Shown one piece after another: positions 52,985 to 61,394 of a stretch of DNA of 64,000 nt. The stretch's first letter is position 1. Every line of letters starts with the position of its first letter. The notes beneath the pieces are model-generated. The model saw only the letters and a program-made list of their open reading frames with translations, ran no database searches and was not told where the DNA came from. Where the stretch lies: the NCBI RefSeq assembly GCF_038900095.1, contig NZ_JBBMQQ010000013.1, forward strand, positions 1 to 64,000, written 5' to 3'. Made by a program: the position numbers and the translations under genes. This stretch comes from Hoeflea sp038900095 (GTDB lineage Bacteria > Pseudomonadota > Alphaproteobacteria > Rhizobiales > Rhizobiaceae).

Positions 52985-53964
52985 TTTCCTCGCCCCAACT
53001 CGAAACTCTCCGACTGGCCGCCAACCTGCCAAACAGACACAAGGCCGTCAAGGAACAACTTGCCGCCCGACAGCCGGTCGATTTCACCCGACAGAGATGC
53101 CGGCAGGCCCAGGAACTGCTGCACGATGCTCGCAAGGCGGGCGCCGAAGATCATGTTCGCGGTCTTGTCCGGCCGTTTCCAGTCCACGAAGTCCAGCGTG
53201 TCGTCGACATCGCGGCTTTTCAGATAGGCGCGGATTTCCGCCTCGCCGCCAAGCGCGTCGACAAGCCCGTTCTTCAGCGCCTGCCGGCCGGTGAAGATCG
53301 AGCCATCGGCCAGCGCCAGCACCTGCGTGCGGTCCATCTCGCGCCGTGCGGCGACCAGGTCGACAAACCAGTCATAGCTGTCGAGCACCATCGACCGGAT
53401 CATTGCCTTGGCCTCGTCGCTGGCATCATGGAACGGCGAGGGTTCGGCCTTCAGTGGCGAGGATTTGATTTCCTCGAGCCGCACCCCGATCTTGTCCAGC
53501 AGTTCGCGGGCCTGCGCATACTGGAAAATCACCCCGATCGAGCCGACGATCGAGCTTTCGCCGGCAACGATATGATCTGTCGATGCGGCGATCATGTAGC
53601 CCGCCGAGGCCGCCAACGTGTGAATGTCGGCGACCACCGGTTTCGATTTTCCGGCCTCGACCAGCGCCTTGTGAATGCGTTCGCCGCCATAGGTGGTGCC
53701 GCCGGGCGAGGAGATGGAGACCACCAGCGCCTTTGCCGAGTCGTTTTCCGCGGCGTCCGCGATCAGGTCGAGCAGCGGCTGGTCATCGGTGATGACGCCG
53801 CTGATGTCGATCCGGGCGATGTGGTCGCTGTTCCGGCCAGACCCCTGGAAACGCGCAAACAGCCCTGCCACCAGGGCGATTGCGACCACAACGGTCATGA
53901 AACGCCAGAAACTGAGCTTGCGCCGGATCCGGCGTCGATCGGCAAGAATGTCCGGGTCGGTCAC
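52981..53964 (-). CDS. sppA: Signal peptide peptidase SppA
   Basis: A 327-residue membrane-anchored serine protease that degrades leftover signal peptides at the periplasmic face. One N-terminal membrane segment (about residues 23-40, WRFMTVVVAIALVAGLFARF), then the S49 domain with SISSPGGTTYGGE, IHTLAASAGYMIAASTDHIV, GESSIVGSIGVIFQ (catalytic Ser region) and EEIKSSPLKAEPSPF (catalytic Lys region). Single-domain length (about 330) as in Gram-positive and alphaproteobacterial types. The start is a GTG at 53964 with GGAGG upstream; an in-frame ATG at 53994 lacks a site. Precedes ihfB and lapA in an apparent operon. Confidence 0.93.
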   Translation of the reverse strand: MTDPDILADRRRIRRKLSFWRFMTVVVAIALVAGLFARFQGSGRNSDHIARIDISGVITDDQPLLDLIADAAENDSAKALVVSISSPGGTTYGGERIHKALVEAGKSKPVVADIHTLAASAGYMIAASTDHIVAGESSIVGSIGVIFQYAQARELLDKIGVRLEEIKSSPLKAEPSPFHDASDEAKAMIRSMVLDSYDWFVDLVAARREMDRTQVLALADGSIFTGRQALKNGLVDALGGEAEIRAYLKSRDVDDTLDFVDWKRPDKTANMIFGARLASIVQQFLGLPASLSGEIDRLSGGKLFLDGLVSVWQVGGQSESFELGRGK

Positions 53965-54223
53965 GTGGTCCTCCGATTGTGGGTTGGCTCGCAAGCCTGT
54001 TGCGGGCAGACAGGTACGGCAGCTTTGATGGTGCCCCGTATAAGCAATGTATCAGCTTTGCTTTTGCCATTGTCGGCGCGGCGTGGCAATCTCTGTCAAC
54101 TGCTTCGTAAAATCACCATATTGGCATGCGAAGCCGACCGCAACCGACACCCGGGCAAGCAACGGGCCCATGCTGGACCGGCGCCCTATCCGGTGCTGAC
54201 AGCCATCAGGACTGCAGGAACGA

Positions 54224-54904
54224 ATGACAGCATCGACAGTATCTGAAATGCCGGATAACGGCAGTTATGCCGGGCGTTCGCATGCCGAATATCAGCGCGC
54301 GCGGGCGCACTCGAGGCTGGTCAGGGTGCTCAAGATCCTGTTGCCGCTGGCCGCTGCCTTCATTGTTGCGGCCTTCGTCGTGGTGTCATGGCTCGACAAT
54401 CTCGTGCCTGAAGGCGTCGGCATCGAGTCCGTGGTGATCAAGGATGGAAAGCTTGTCATGCAAAGCCCGGTGATGAGCGGCCAGGGCCCGGGCGCGCGGC
54501 CCTACACCATGCGCGCGGCACAGGCGATTCAGGATCTGACCACGCCGGATGTCATCGCGCTCGAGGATATTTACGCGGACCTGCCTGTATCCAATGGTGA
54601 TCAGGCCGTTCTCAACGCGGCCAGCGGCACCTACAACAGGACGGCGCAGACCTTGCTGTTCGACAAGCCCTTCTCCGTAACCAGCGAGAGCGGCATGTCG
54701 GCGCAATTGCAGTCGGCCAGCATCGATCTGGCCAATGGCGGAATGATTTCGGATGCGCCGGTCTCGATCAGTTCGGGCGAAGCCTCCGTGGTTGCGCAAT
54801 CCATGCAGATGACAGATAAGGGCCGCGTCATCATCTTTCAGGACCAGGTCCGCATGACGATCAACCCCTCGGCGATAAAGCCGAAGGATGGAGCGACGAA
54901 CTGA
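54224..54904 (+). CDS. lptC: LPS export component LptC
   Basis: A 226-residue inner-membrane-anchored protein of the Lpt LPS bridge. One membrane segment (about 34-56, LVRVLKILLPLAAAFIVAAF) is followed by a periplasmic beta-jellyroll (VPEGVGIESVVIKDGKLV onwards), weakly conserved as usual for alphaproteobacterial LptC (YrbK). Starts the lptC-lptA-lptB-rpoN-hpf-ptsN block; lptA begins two bases after its stop. CAGGAACG precedes the ATG. Divergent from sppA. Confidence 0.9.
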   Translation: MTASTVSEMPDNGSYAGRSHAEYQRARAHSRLVRVLKILLPLAAAFIVAAFVVVSWLDNLVPEGVGIESVVIKDGKLVMQSPVMSGQGPGARPYTMRAAQAIQDLTTPDVIALEDIYADLPVSNGDQAVLNAASGTYNRTAQTLLFDKPFSVTSESGMSAQLQSASIDLANGGMISDAPVSISSGEASVVAQSMQMTDKGRVIIFQDQVRMTINPSAIKPKDGATN

Positions 54905-54905
54905 C

Positions 54906-55460
54906 ATGGCAACAACACCTTTGCATTTCATGCGGATTGCTGCGGTCATGATCGCGGCCGGCGCGCTTTTGCCCGTTTGCGGCGCCTCGGCCCAGACCAC
55001 CGAGAGCCGCATGTCCGGCCTTGCCTTGTCGAGCGACGAGCCGATCCAGATCGAAAGCGACCTGCTCAAGATCAACGAGGAAACCAGCCAGGCCACCTTC
55101 ACCGGCAACGTCAAGGTGGTTCAGGGCGATACCGTGCTGCAGGCAGGCGAAATGATCGTCAACTATTCCAAGGGCGGCGGTTCCGTTGCCTCGGGTTCGG
55201 CCGACATTCGGGAGATCGAACTCTACAAGAAGGTGCTGATCCGTTCCGGCACCCAGACCGCCACCGCCGACACCGGAAATTTCAACATGGCTGAAGAGGT
55301 GCTTGTCCTCTCCGGTGAAAAGGTTGTGCTCACCGATGCCGACAACGTCTTCATCGGTTGCAAGCTCACCGTGCAGATGAAGAACGGCCAGGCCAAGCTC
55401 GACAGCTGCGGCCGCCGCGTCATGATCCAGCTTGACCCCAAATCGCGACCCAAGCAGTGA
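54906..55460 (+). CDS. lptA: LPS transport protein LptA (OstA-like)
   Basis: A 184-residue periplasmic protein carrying LPS from the inner to the outer membrane. Signal peptide residues 1-29 (ending GASAQ) and an OstA-type jellyroll: SSDEPIQIESDLLKINEETS, ATFTGNVKVVQGD, LQAGEMIVNYS. Two cysteines near the C-terminus (GCKLTV, DSCGRR) may form a disulfide, a feature of several alphaproteobacterial LptA proteins. The frame is open further upstream, but 54906 is the family start; it begins two bases after lptC and its stop overlaps lptB. Confidence 0.93.
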   Translation: MATTPLHFMRIAAVMIAAGALLPVCGASAQTTESRMSGLALSSDEPIQIESDLLKINEETSQATFTGNVKVVQGDTVLQAGEMIVNYSKGGGSVASGSADIREIELYKKVLIRSGTQTATADTGNFNMAEEVLVLSGEKVVLTDADNVFIGCKLTVQMKNGQAKLDSCGRRVMIQLDPKSRPKQ

Positions 55461-56263
55461 TCCGCGCGCTCTTCAAATCATTCAGCGAAAGCGAAGCCGG
55501 CACCGATGTCGCCCAGACGACCGGTGACAAGGCGCGCTATGACGGAACGCTGATCGCCCGCAATCTGACCAAGTCCTACAAGTCGCGTCGGGTGGTCGAC
55601 GGTGTCTCGCTCGGCGTCCGCCGCGGCGAGGCGGTGGGCCTGCTGGGGCCGAACGGCGCCGGCAAGACCACCTGCTTCTACATGATCACCGGCCTGGTCC
55701 CTGTGGACGCCGGATCGATCGAGATCGACGGGCATGATGTCTCCAGCCTGCCGATGTACCGCCGTGCCCGGCTTGGCGTCGGTTACCTGCCGCAGGAAGC
55801 CTCGATCTTCCGGGGCCTGAGCGTCGAGGCCAATATCCGCGCCGTGCTGGAAGTGGTGGAGAAGGATCGCGCCAAGCGTGAGGAAAAGCTCGACAGCCTG
55901 CTTGAGGAATTCCACATCTCGCATCTGCGCAAGTCACCCTCCATCGCCTTGTCCGGCGGTGAGCGCCGCAGGCTGGAGATTGCCCGCGCACTTGCCTCCG
56001 ACCCGACCTTCATGCTGCTGGACGAGCCCTTCGCCGGTGTCGACCCGATCGCGGTTTCCGACATCCAGGACCTTGTCCGCCATCTCACCCGCCGCGGCAT
56101 CGGCGTACTGATCACCGATCACAATGTGCGCGAGACCCTGGGTCTCATCGACCGCGCCTACATCATGAATGCAGGCGTGCTGCTGACCCATGGCCGGCCG
56201 CAGGACATCGTTGCCAACCCCGATGTGCGCCGGCTCTACCTCGGTGAGCAATTCTCCCTGTGA
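55457..56263 (+). CDS. lptB: LPS export ABC ATPase LptB
   Basis: A 268-residue ABC ATPase that powers LptB2FGC extraction of LPS from the inner membrane. Walker A GPNGAGKTTC, Q-loop YLPQEAS, signature LSGGERRRLEIARAL, Walker B FMLLDEPFAGVDP, switch His in TDHNVRET. An N-terminal extension of about 30 residues precedes the ABC domain. The start is a GTG that overlaps the lptA stop (GTGA at 55457-55460). Upstream of rpoN as in most alphaproteobacteria. Confidence 0.95.
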   Translation: MIRALFKSFSESEAGTDVAQTTGDKARYDGTLIARNLTKSYKSRRVVDGVSLGVRRGEAVGLLGPNGAGKTTCFYMITGLVPVDAGSIEIDGHDVSSLPMYRRARLGVGYLPQEASIFRGLSVEANIRAVLEVVEKDRAKREEKLDSLLEEFHISHLRKSPSIALSGGERRRLEIARALASDPTFMLLDEPFAGVDPIAVSDIQDLVRHLTRRGIGVLITDHNVRETLGLIDRAYIMNAGVLLTHGRPQDIVANPDVRRLYLGEQFSL

Positions 56264-56500
56264 CGGGCCTGAACCCGGCTGCGTAGCCCGGTGCTGCCTT
56301 CCCTTGGGCAATTTGCTGCCGGCGGGAGGCATTTTTACCCTGTCCGCAGGTCGGACTTGACCCGAAGAGATAAAAAAGCAATTTTCGGGCCAGATGGGTC
56401 GAAGGGGTGCCGATGCAGGCATCCCGAATCCGGACAGAATGGAAACGGCACGGCTGAATTCCAGACTGACGGCGATCCGAGCCGGGAGTAGCGCGTCGCC

Positions 56501-58063
56501 ATGGCCTTGTCAGCCGGTCTTCAAATGCGTCAAAACCAGTCGCTGGTCATGACGCCACAACTGATGCAGTCGATCCGTCTGCTGCAGTTCAGTCATATCG
56601 AGCTGACGCGCTTCATCGAGCAGGAGGTGGAACGCAATCCGCTGCTTGAACTGGTGAGCTCCGACAACGATCAGGCTGAAGCCGGCCCTGAAGCTCCAGT
56701 CGAGCCGCCGGTGGCGCAGGCCGCAGTCGGTGAAGTCGACGACGTCGGCGGGGATGCTGCCTGGGCCGGATCGGCTGAAAGTCAGGCCGAGCGCATGACC
56801 TCCGAGATCGATGTCCGATATGAGAATGTCTTTCCCGACGATCACGGCACCGAACGCGTGGACCAGCCCGAATTCATCGACAACTGGAAATCCATGCCCG
56901 GCAGCGAGGGCGGTCATTCGGGCGAAGGCTATGATCTTGATGATTTCGCCGCCCGTGCGCCGACCCTGCGCGATCATGTGACCGAGCAGATTGCTTTCGC
57001 CTTTTCCGATCCCGCCGAAAGGCTGATCGCCACCGAGCTTGCCGATCAGCTTGATGCCGCCGGATACATGGTTGGCGACATGGCCGAAACCGTCGAGCGG
57101 CTGGGCGCCGATCCGGAGCAGGTCGAGGCCGTGCTGACCCGGCTGCAGGAGTTCGAGCCCGCCGGCCTGTTCGCCCGCTCGCTGTCCGAGTGCCTTGGCT
57201 TGCAGCTGGCGCGTAAGGACCGGCTTGACCCGGCGATGGCGGCGCTGGTCGACAATCTCGAACTGCTTGCCCGCCGTGATTTCAGCGCCCTGACACGGAT
57301 TTGCGGCGTCGACGAGGAAGATCTGCTCGACATGATGGCGGAGATCCGTGGGCTGGACCCGAAGCCCGGAACCCGGTTTGAGACCGGATCGAGCGAGATG
57401 ATCGTTCCCGACGTCTCCGTGCGACCCGCCTCCGATGGCGGATGGAATGTCGAACTCAACCCCGATACCTTGCCAAGAGTGCTGGTCAACCAGACCTATT
57501 TTGCCACCGTCACCGGCAAGATGCAGAAGAATGCCGCCGGCCAGGAGTTTCTCAGCGAGTGCCTGCAGACGGCCAATTGGCTGGCCCGCTCGCTCGATCA
57601 GAGGGCGCGGACGATCATGAAGGTGGCCACAGAGATCGTCCGGCAGCAGGATGCCTTTCTGCTGCATGGCGTCGACCATTTGCGGCCGCTCAACCTCAAG
57701 GCCGTGGCCGAGGCCATCGGCATGCATGAATCCACCGTCAGCCGGGTAACCTCGAACAAGTACATGATCACGCCGCGCGGCGTCTTCGAGCTGAAGTATT
57801 TCTTTACCGTTTCCATCGCCTCGGCCGAGGCCGGCGGCGATGCCCACTCTGCCGAATCAGTGCGCCACCGCATCCGGGTTCTGGTCGATCAGGAGACCCC
57901 CGAAGCGGTGCTGTCGGATGACGATCTGGTGCTTTTGCTCAAGAAGTCCGGCGTCGAGATCGCCCGCCGGACGGTTGCCAAGTACCGCGAAGCGATGTCC
58001 ATTCCGTCGTCCGTTCAGCGGCGCCGCGAAAAACGTGCCCGGGCGCGTGCGGCGGCAGTCTGA
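56501..58063 (+). CDS. rpoN: RNA polymerase sigma-54 factor
   Basis: A 520-residue sigma-54. Region I (glutamine-rich, LQMRQNQSLVMTPQLMQSIR) that interacts with activators, an acidic region II (residues about 55-130), core-binding domain, the HTH region including SRVTSNKYMITPRG, and the RpoN box ARRTVAKYREA near the C-terminus for the -24 element. Needed for nitrogen-regulated and other enhancer-dependent promoters. Lies between lptB and hpf, the canonical place. 237 bases from lptB contain no clear promoter; GGGAG lies 12 bases before the start. Confidence 0.96.
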   Translation: MALSAGLQMRQNQSLVMTPQLMQSIRLLQFSHIELTRFIEQEVERNPLLELVSSDNDQAEAGPEAPVEPPVAQAAVGEVDDVGGDAAWAGSAESQAERMTSEIDVRYENVFPDDHGTERVDQPEFIDNWKSMPGSEGGHSGEGYDLDDFAARAPTLRDHVTEQIAFAFSDPAERLIATELADQLDAAGYMVGDMAETVERLGADPEQVEAVLTRLQEFEPAGLFARSLSECLGLQLARKDRLDPAMAALVDNLELLARRDFSALTRICGVDEEDLLDMMAEIRGLDPKPGTRFETGSSEMIVPDVSVRPASDGGWNVELNPDTLPRVLVNQTYFATVTGKMQKNAAGQEFLSECLQTANWLARSLDQRARTIMKVATEIVRQQDAFLLHGVDHLRPLNLKAVAEAIGMHESTVSRVTSNKYMITPRGVFELKYFFTVSIASAEAGGDAHSAESVRHRIRVLVDQETPEAVLSDDDLVLLLKKSGVEIARRTVAKYREAMSIPSSVQRRREKRARARAAAV

Positions 58064-58120
58064 CCGGCGTTGAGCAATGGTTTGAAAACATTCTCTAATT
58101 GCGCAAAAGCCGTGCCAAAC

Positions 58121-58149
58121 TTGACAGTATGGGTACTTCGGCGTAGAAG
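58121..58149 (+). promoter_or_regulatory. Candidate promoter upstream of hpf (distal)
   Basis: TTGACA (58121-58126) and TAGAAG (58144-58149) with a 17-base spacer, 162 bases upstream of hpf, suggesting hpf can be transcribed separately from rpoN. Confidence 0.45.
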
Positions 58150-58248
58150 CCGCCCCGCATTGGGTGACGCAGTTTGTCGGCGCGCCTCAACCCGGTTAAG
58201 TCAAGTGAAAAATTGCTTGGACCGGGCCAATTGACCACCGCTGGACGC

Positions 58249-58277
58249 TTGGATGAGCGCGGCGCATGGCTTAGACT
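58249..58277 (+). promoter_or_regulatory. Candidate promoter upstream of hpf (proximal)
   Basis: TTGGAT (58249-58254) and TAGACT (58272-58277) with a 17-base spacer, 34 bases before the hpf start codon. Weaker than the distal site but closer. Confidence 0.4.
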
Positions 58278-58310
58278 AAATTCCCAAGTCATAACAAGAA
58301 GGGATGACCC

Positions 58311-58883
58311 ATGAGCGTGCGAGTGTCGGGTAAGCATATGGAAATCGGCGAGTCTTTCATGACCCGCATCGAGGACCAGGTCACAGGTGCGGTTCGGAAA
58401 TATTACGATGGCGGTTTTTCAAGCCACGTGATTGTCGAAAAATCCGGGTCGCGCTTCAAAGCTGATTGCAAGATCCATCTCGATACCGGTGTCGTGCTGC
58501 ATGCGACCGGAGAAGCCCAGGACCCCCAGCCCGCATTCGATGCTGCGGCGGAGCGGGTCGAAAAGCGTCTCCGCCGCTACAAGCGCCGCCTCAAGGATCA
58601 TCATGCCAACAGCCAGCAGGTTCAGGCCGAGTTGGCTTACGCAGTGGTGGATTCGGCCAGCGACGATGCGACCGAAGTGCCGGAGGATTATTCTCCGGCA
58701 ATCATCGCCGAAAGCACCAAGCAGCTGGTGACCATGAGCGTCGCCGATGCGGTGATGGCTCTTGATATGACGGATGAACGGATCCTGATGTTCCGGAATG
58801 CGGGCAATGATGCCCTCAATGTTGTCTATCGCCGTGATGATGGCAACATTGGCTGGATTGACGCAGGCGGGGTAAAATCCTGA
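58311..58883 (+). CDS. hpf: Long-form ribosome hibernation promoting factor
   Basis: A 190-residue HPF of the long type. N-terminal S30AE domain (MSVRVSGKHMEIGESFMTRI to about residue 105) that occupies the decoding site, and a C-terminal dimerisation domain (STKQLVTMSVADAVMALDMT, then ILMFRNAGNDALNVVYRRDD) that joins two 70S ribosomes into 100S particles in stationary phase. AGAAGGGA lies before the start. Canonical neighbour of rpoN; ptsN follows after a terminator-like hairpin. Confidence 0.95.
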   Translation: MSVRVSGKHMEIGESFMTRIEDQVTGAVRKYYDGGFSSHVIVEKSGSRFKADCKIHLDTGVVLHATGEAQDPQPAFDAAAERVEKRLRRYKRRLKDHHANSQQVQAELAYAVVDSASDDATEVPEDYSPAIIAESTKQLVTMSVADAVMALDMTDERILMFRNAGNDALNVVYRRDDGNIGWIDAGGVKS

Positions 58884-58909
58884 CGGCGTTGGCTGACATG
58901 AAATAGGGA

Positions 58910-58945
58910 TGCAGGCCACAGGCGGCTTTCCCGCAATGGCCTGCA
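58910..58945 (+). terminator. Probable terminator of hpf
   Basis: TGCAGGCCA (58910-58918) and TGGCCTGCA (58937-58945) form a perfect 9-bp stem with an 18-base loop between hpf and ptsN, followed by ACCTTTC. It may partly separate ptsN transcription from hpf. Confidence 0.5.
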
Positions 58946-59005
58946 ACCTTTCACATGAAGCGAACAACGAGGTCCGGAACGCGGGCCCAGAACAAGGAAT
59001 TCAAC

Positions 59006-59470
59006 ATGGCGCTTGCTGATCTGATTGCGCAGAACTCTGTTCTGCCTGCGCTCAAGGCAAACTCCAAGAAGCAGCTGTTGCAGGAACTCGCGGCCAAGGC
59101 CTCGGAAGTCACTGGACTTCCCGAGCGCGAGGTCTTCGACGTCATCCTGCAGCGCGAACGGCTCGGCTCCACCGGTGTCGGCAATGGCATTGCCATTCCG
59201 CACGGCAAGCTGGCGTCGCTGGACAAGATCGTCGGTGTTTTCGCGCGTCTTGACCAGCCCGTCGACTTCGAGGCGCTGGATGATCAGCCGGTCGACCTGG
59301 TGTTCCTGCTGCTGGCGCCCGAAGGCGCTGGTGCCGATCACCTCAAGGCGCTCTCACGCATCGCCCGCGTGATGCGCGACAGCGAGATGGTGGCCAAGTT
59401 GCGCGCCACCGACAGTGCTGCCTCGCTGCATGCCTTCCTCACCGAAGAGCCCGCCTCCAACGCGGCCTGA
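59006..59470 (+). CDS. ptsN: PTS IIA-like nitrogen-regulatory protein PtsN
   Basis: A 154-residue EIIA-Ntr, phosphorylated by NPr and tied to nitrogen and potassium regulation. The phospho-accepting H66 is in GIAIPHGK, preceded by RERLGSTGVGN; LLAPEGAGADHLKALSRIAR matches the family. Starts at 59006 with AAGGAA upstream (an in-frame ATG at 58955 lacks support). Last gene of the lpt-rpoN block; a terminator follows at 59579. Confidence 0.94.
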   Translation: MALADLIAQNSVLPALKANSKKQLLQELAAKASEVTGLPEREVFDVILQRERLGSTGVGNGIAIPHGKLASLDKIVGVFARLDQPVDFEALDDQPVDLVFLLLAPEGAGADHLKALSRIARVMRDSEMVAKLRATDSAASLHAFLTEEPASNAA

Positions 59471-59578
59471 ACCGGACGGCTCACGGTCTTGCGGCCTGAG
59501 CCCGGCCCGTCCGGCTGGGGCTGGCATCCGCAGGTGCCGGTTCTCGCCTGGTCAACTTTCGGAAATCGATATCTGCTG

Positions 59579-59613
59579 AAACCCGGATTGCCATGCCTGG
59601 CATCCGGGTTTTT
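59579..59613 (+). terminator. Rho-independent terminator after ptsN
   Basis: AAACCCGGAT (59579-59588) and ATCCGGGTTT (59602-59611) form a perfect 10-bp stem with a 13-base loop, ending in a run of five T residues (59609-59613), 109 bases after the ptsN stop. Confidence 0.75.
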
Positions 59614-59654
59614 GCCTTCCGGGTACTGGTCCCTTGCGCTCCGGTACGGGCTCG

Positions 59655-59686
59655 CGGCTCTGCGCCTCGAACCAGGTTCGAGCCGC
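59655..59686. repeat. Nested inverted repeat in gene-free region
   Basis: CTCGAACC (59666-59673) and GGTTCGAG (59675-59682) are perfect 8-base arms around a single A; outer bases (GCGGCTC on the left, GAGCCGC on the right) extend an alternative pairing. Role unknown. Confidence 0.6.
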
Positions 59687-60354
59687 ACAGTCCGGCATAC
59701 AACTCATCTCGTATGCTTTCGAATGATTCTGAACTATGGCGATATTTCTTCGACCTGAAGTTGAGATGATCAGTGACGGCTTGCCCAATTTGAGCACCGG
59801 AGAGGCGCTGCAAGCCCGTTTTTCTTTGCATCCGTTGGTAGAATTCACTCTTCTTCGCAGATCGGTCACAACCTGTGGATCTCGGGGAAATGATTGCTCG
59901 GACTTGCCAGAATGAAAAACTTCGGTAAAACTCACCAAACAAAAATAAACGAAAGCAAAAATCGAGATATATAAAAATATTCGGAACGACGGCGGATAAC
60001 GACACCCACTGAAAAGATTTCAGGTGCCACAGGTTCCGGTTTGAACTGGTTGGCCTGCGCGGCTCAAAAGAGCCCATCAGGCTGAACCAACATTATCCGA
60101 GTGAACGCACACGAGCATGGAGGAGCATGGCTTCGTAGACGGGGGAGCAGCAATCGAGTGTCGCAATGGGTTTGGGTTCCGTTTTGGAGCAGCCATGCGC
60201 AATTCGAAGAAAGCCTCCTCGTTTGGGTGGGCCGTCATCATGTGCGGGCATGGCCGCAGCGAATAAGGGGTCGCTTGGAACAGGACGAAGGCCGCGACCT
60301 GAAGTTTGGAATCAAATGCCGGAATTTTCCCGGCAATCCTTGGAGGAGGTAGCA

Positions 60355-61296
60355 ATGATTCGTAGAAAGTTTCTTCAGGCGACTGTCATGGCAGGCGCAA
60401 TGCTCATGTCTTTTCAGGCGACAGCCAAAGATCTGACCGGCGCCATCGTGGTAATGGATCTGACCACCAACGCGTTTCAGATCGAAATGGCTGAACAGGC
60501 CGTGGCTTACGGCAAGGAAGTTGGCGTCGACGTCCAGCGCTATGCGCCGGCCGGTTCATTCGGCGACTATGAAGGCCAGATCTCCATCATCGAGAACCTG
60601 ATCACCAAGAACACCGACATCATCATTCTGGTGGCCGGCCACACCACCGCCCTGGTGCCTGTGGTCAAGAAGGCAATGAAGGCCGGTGTCGCCGTGGTCA
60701 ATATGGACAACCGCCTCAACACCACCGACATGGTGGCCTATGTCGGTGTCGACAACGGCCAGGGCGGCAAGATGGCGGTCGACTACATTGCCAAGCGTCT
60801 CGGCGGTATCGGCAAGATCGCACTTATCCAGGGTGAAACCGGAAACCCGGTGCAGATCCTGCGGACAAAGGGCTTTGAGCTCGGTGCGCTGGTGCACCCG
60901 GGTCTTGAGGTTGCCGCCCAGCAGGGTGCGCACTGGACCGAAGAGGAAGGTCTCAAGGTGATGGAGGACATTCTTCAGTCCCATCCGGATCTGGACGGCG
61001 TCTTCGGCGAGTCCGACAACCTGGCCGTTGGTGCGGCGCGGGCTGCTGCATCCGCGGGCAAGAAGGACATCGTGATTGTCGGATATGACGGCCAGCAGGG
61101 CGGTTATCAGGCGATCAAGAAGGGCGATGTTGCCGCAACCATCCGCATGGATGCGCGCAAGATGGTTCAGCTCAGCATGGATGCTGCGCTGAAGTACATT
61201 GCCAACGGCAAGACCACCGAGGGCATCGATCCGGAAACCTACATTGCGCCGGAACTCGTCACCGCCGCCGAGGTCGATCAGTACATCACCAACTAA
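60355..61296 (+). CDS. Sugar ABC transporter substrate-binding protein
   Basis: A 313-residue periplasmic binding protein of the ribose-type (Peripla_BP_4) family. Signal peptide residues 1-24 (MIRRKFLQATVMAGAMLMSF, ending ATA before KDL); then GAIVVMDLTTNAFQIEMAEQ, NLITKNTDIIILVAGHTTAL and VFGESDNLAVGAARAAAS, all typical. It captures a sugar or related polyol; the substrate cannot be told. GGAGGAGGT is 5 bases before the ATG, an unusually strong site that suits abundant expression. First gene of a three-gene importer with ATPase and permease genes downstream. Confidence 0.9.
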   Translation: MIRRKFLQATVMAGAMLMSFQATAKDLTGAIVVMDLTTNAFQIEMAEQAVAYGKEVGVDVQRYAPAGSFGDYEGQISIIENLITKNTDIIILVAGHTTALVPVVKKAMKAGVAVVNMDNRLNTTDMVAYVGVDNGQGGKMAVDYIAKRLGGIGKIALIQGETGNPVQILRTKGFELGALVHPGLEVAAQQGAHWTEEEGLKVMEDILQSHPDLDGVFGESDNLAVGAARAAASAGKKDIVIVGYDGQQGGYQAIKKGDVAATIRMDARKMVQLSMDAALKYIANGKTTEGIDPETYIAPELVTAAEVDQYITN

Positions 61297-61394
61297 CCCT
61301 CCCGGGAAACGTCTGCAGCGATCCTGCAAACGCAAGTGCTGGAAGCCTTTCGAATGTCCGGAAGGCTTCCACCTGTCTTCGCTGGAGGGACTGA

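Larger units (their letters stand above)
59471..60354. other. 0.9 kb gene-free region before the sugar ABC operon
   Basis: No convincing gene. A terminator (59579-59613), a perfect 8-bp dyad (59666-59682) and a small dyad TGCCGG-N7-CCGGCA at 60317-60335, 20 bases before the SBP start, were seen. An AT-rich stretch (59930-59985) may include a promoter. The long minus-strand open frame here (59481-60077) has no protein-like content. Confidence 0.55.

Noticed and set aside
59655..59690. GGTTCGAGCC resembles a tRNA T-arm
   Set aside because: No matching acceptor, D-arm or anticodon stem around it; the sequence is a local inverted repeat.
59481..60077. 198-codon minus-strand open frame
   Set aside because: No family resemblance or ribosome site, and it runs through the ptsN terminator.
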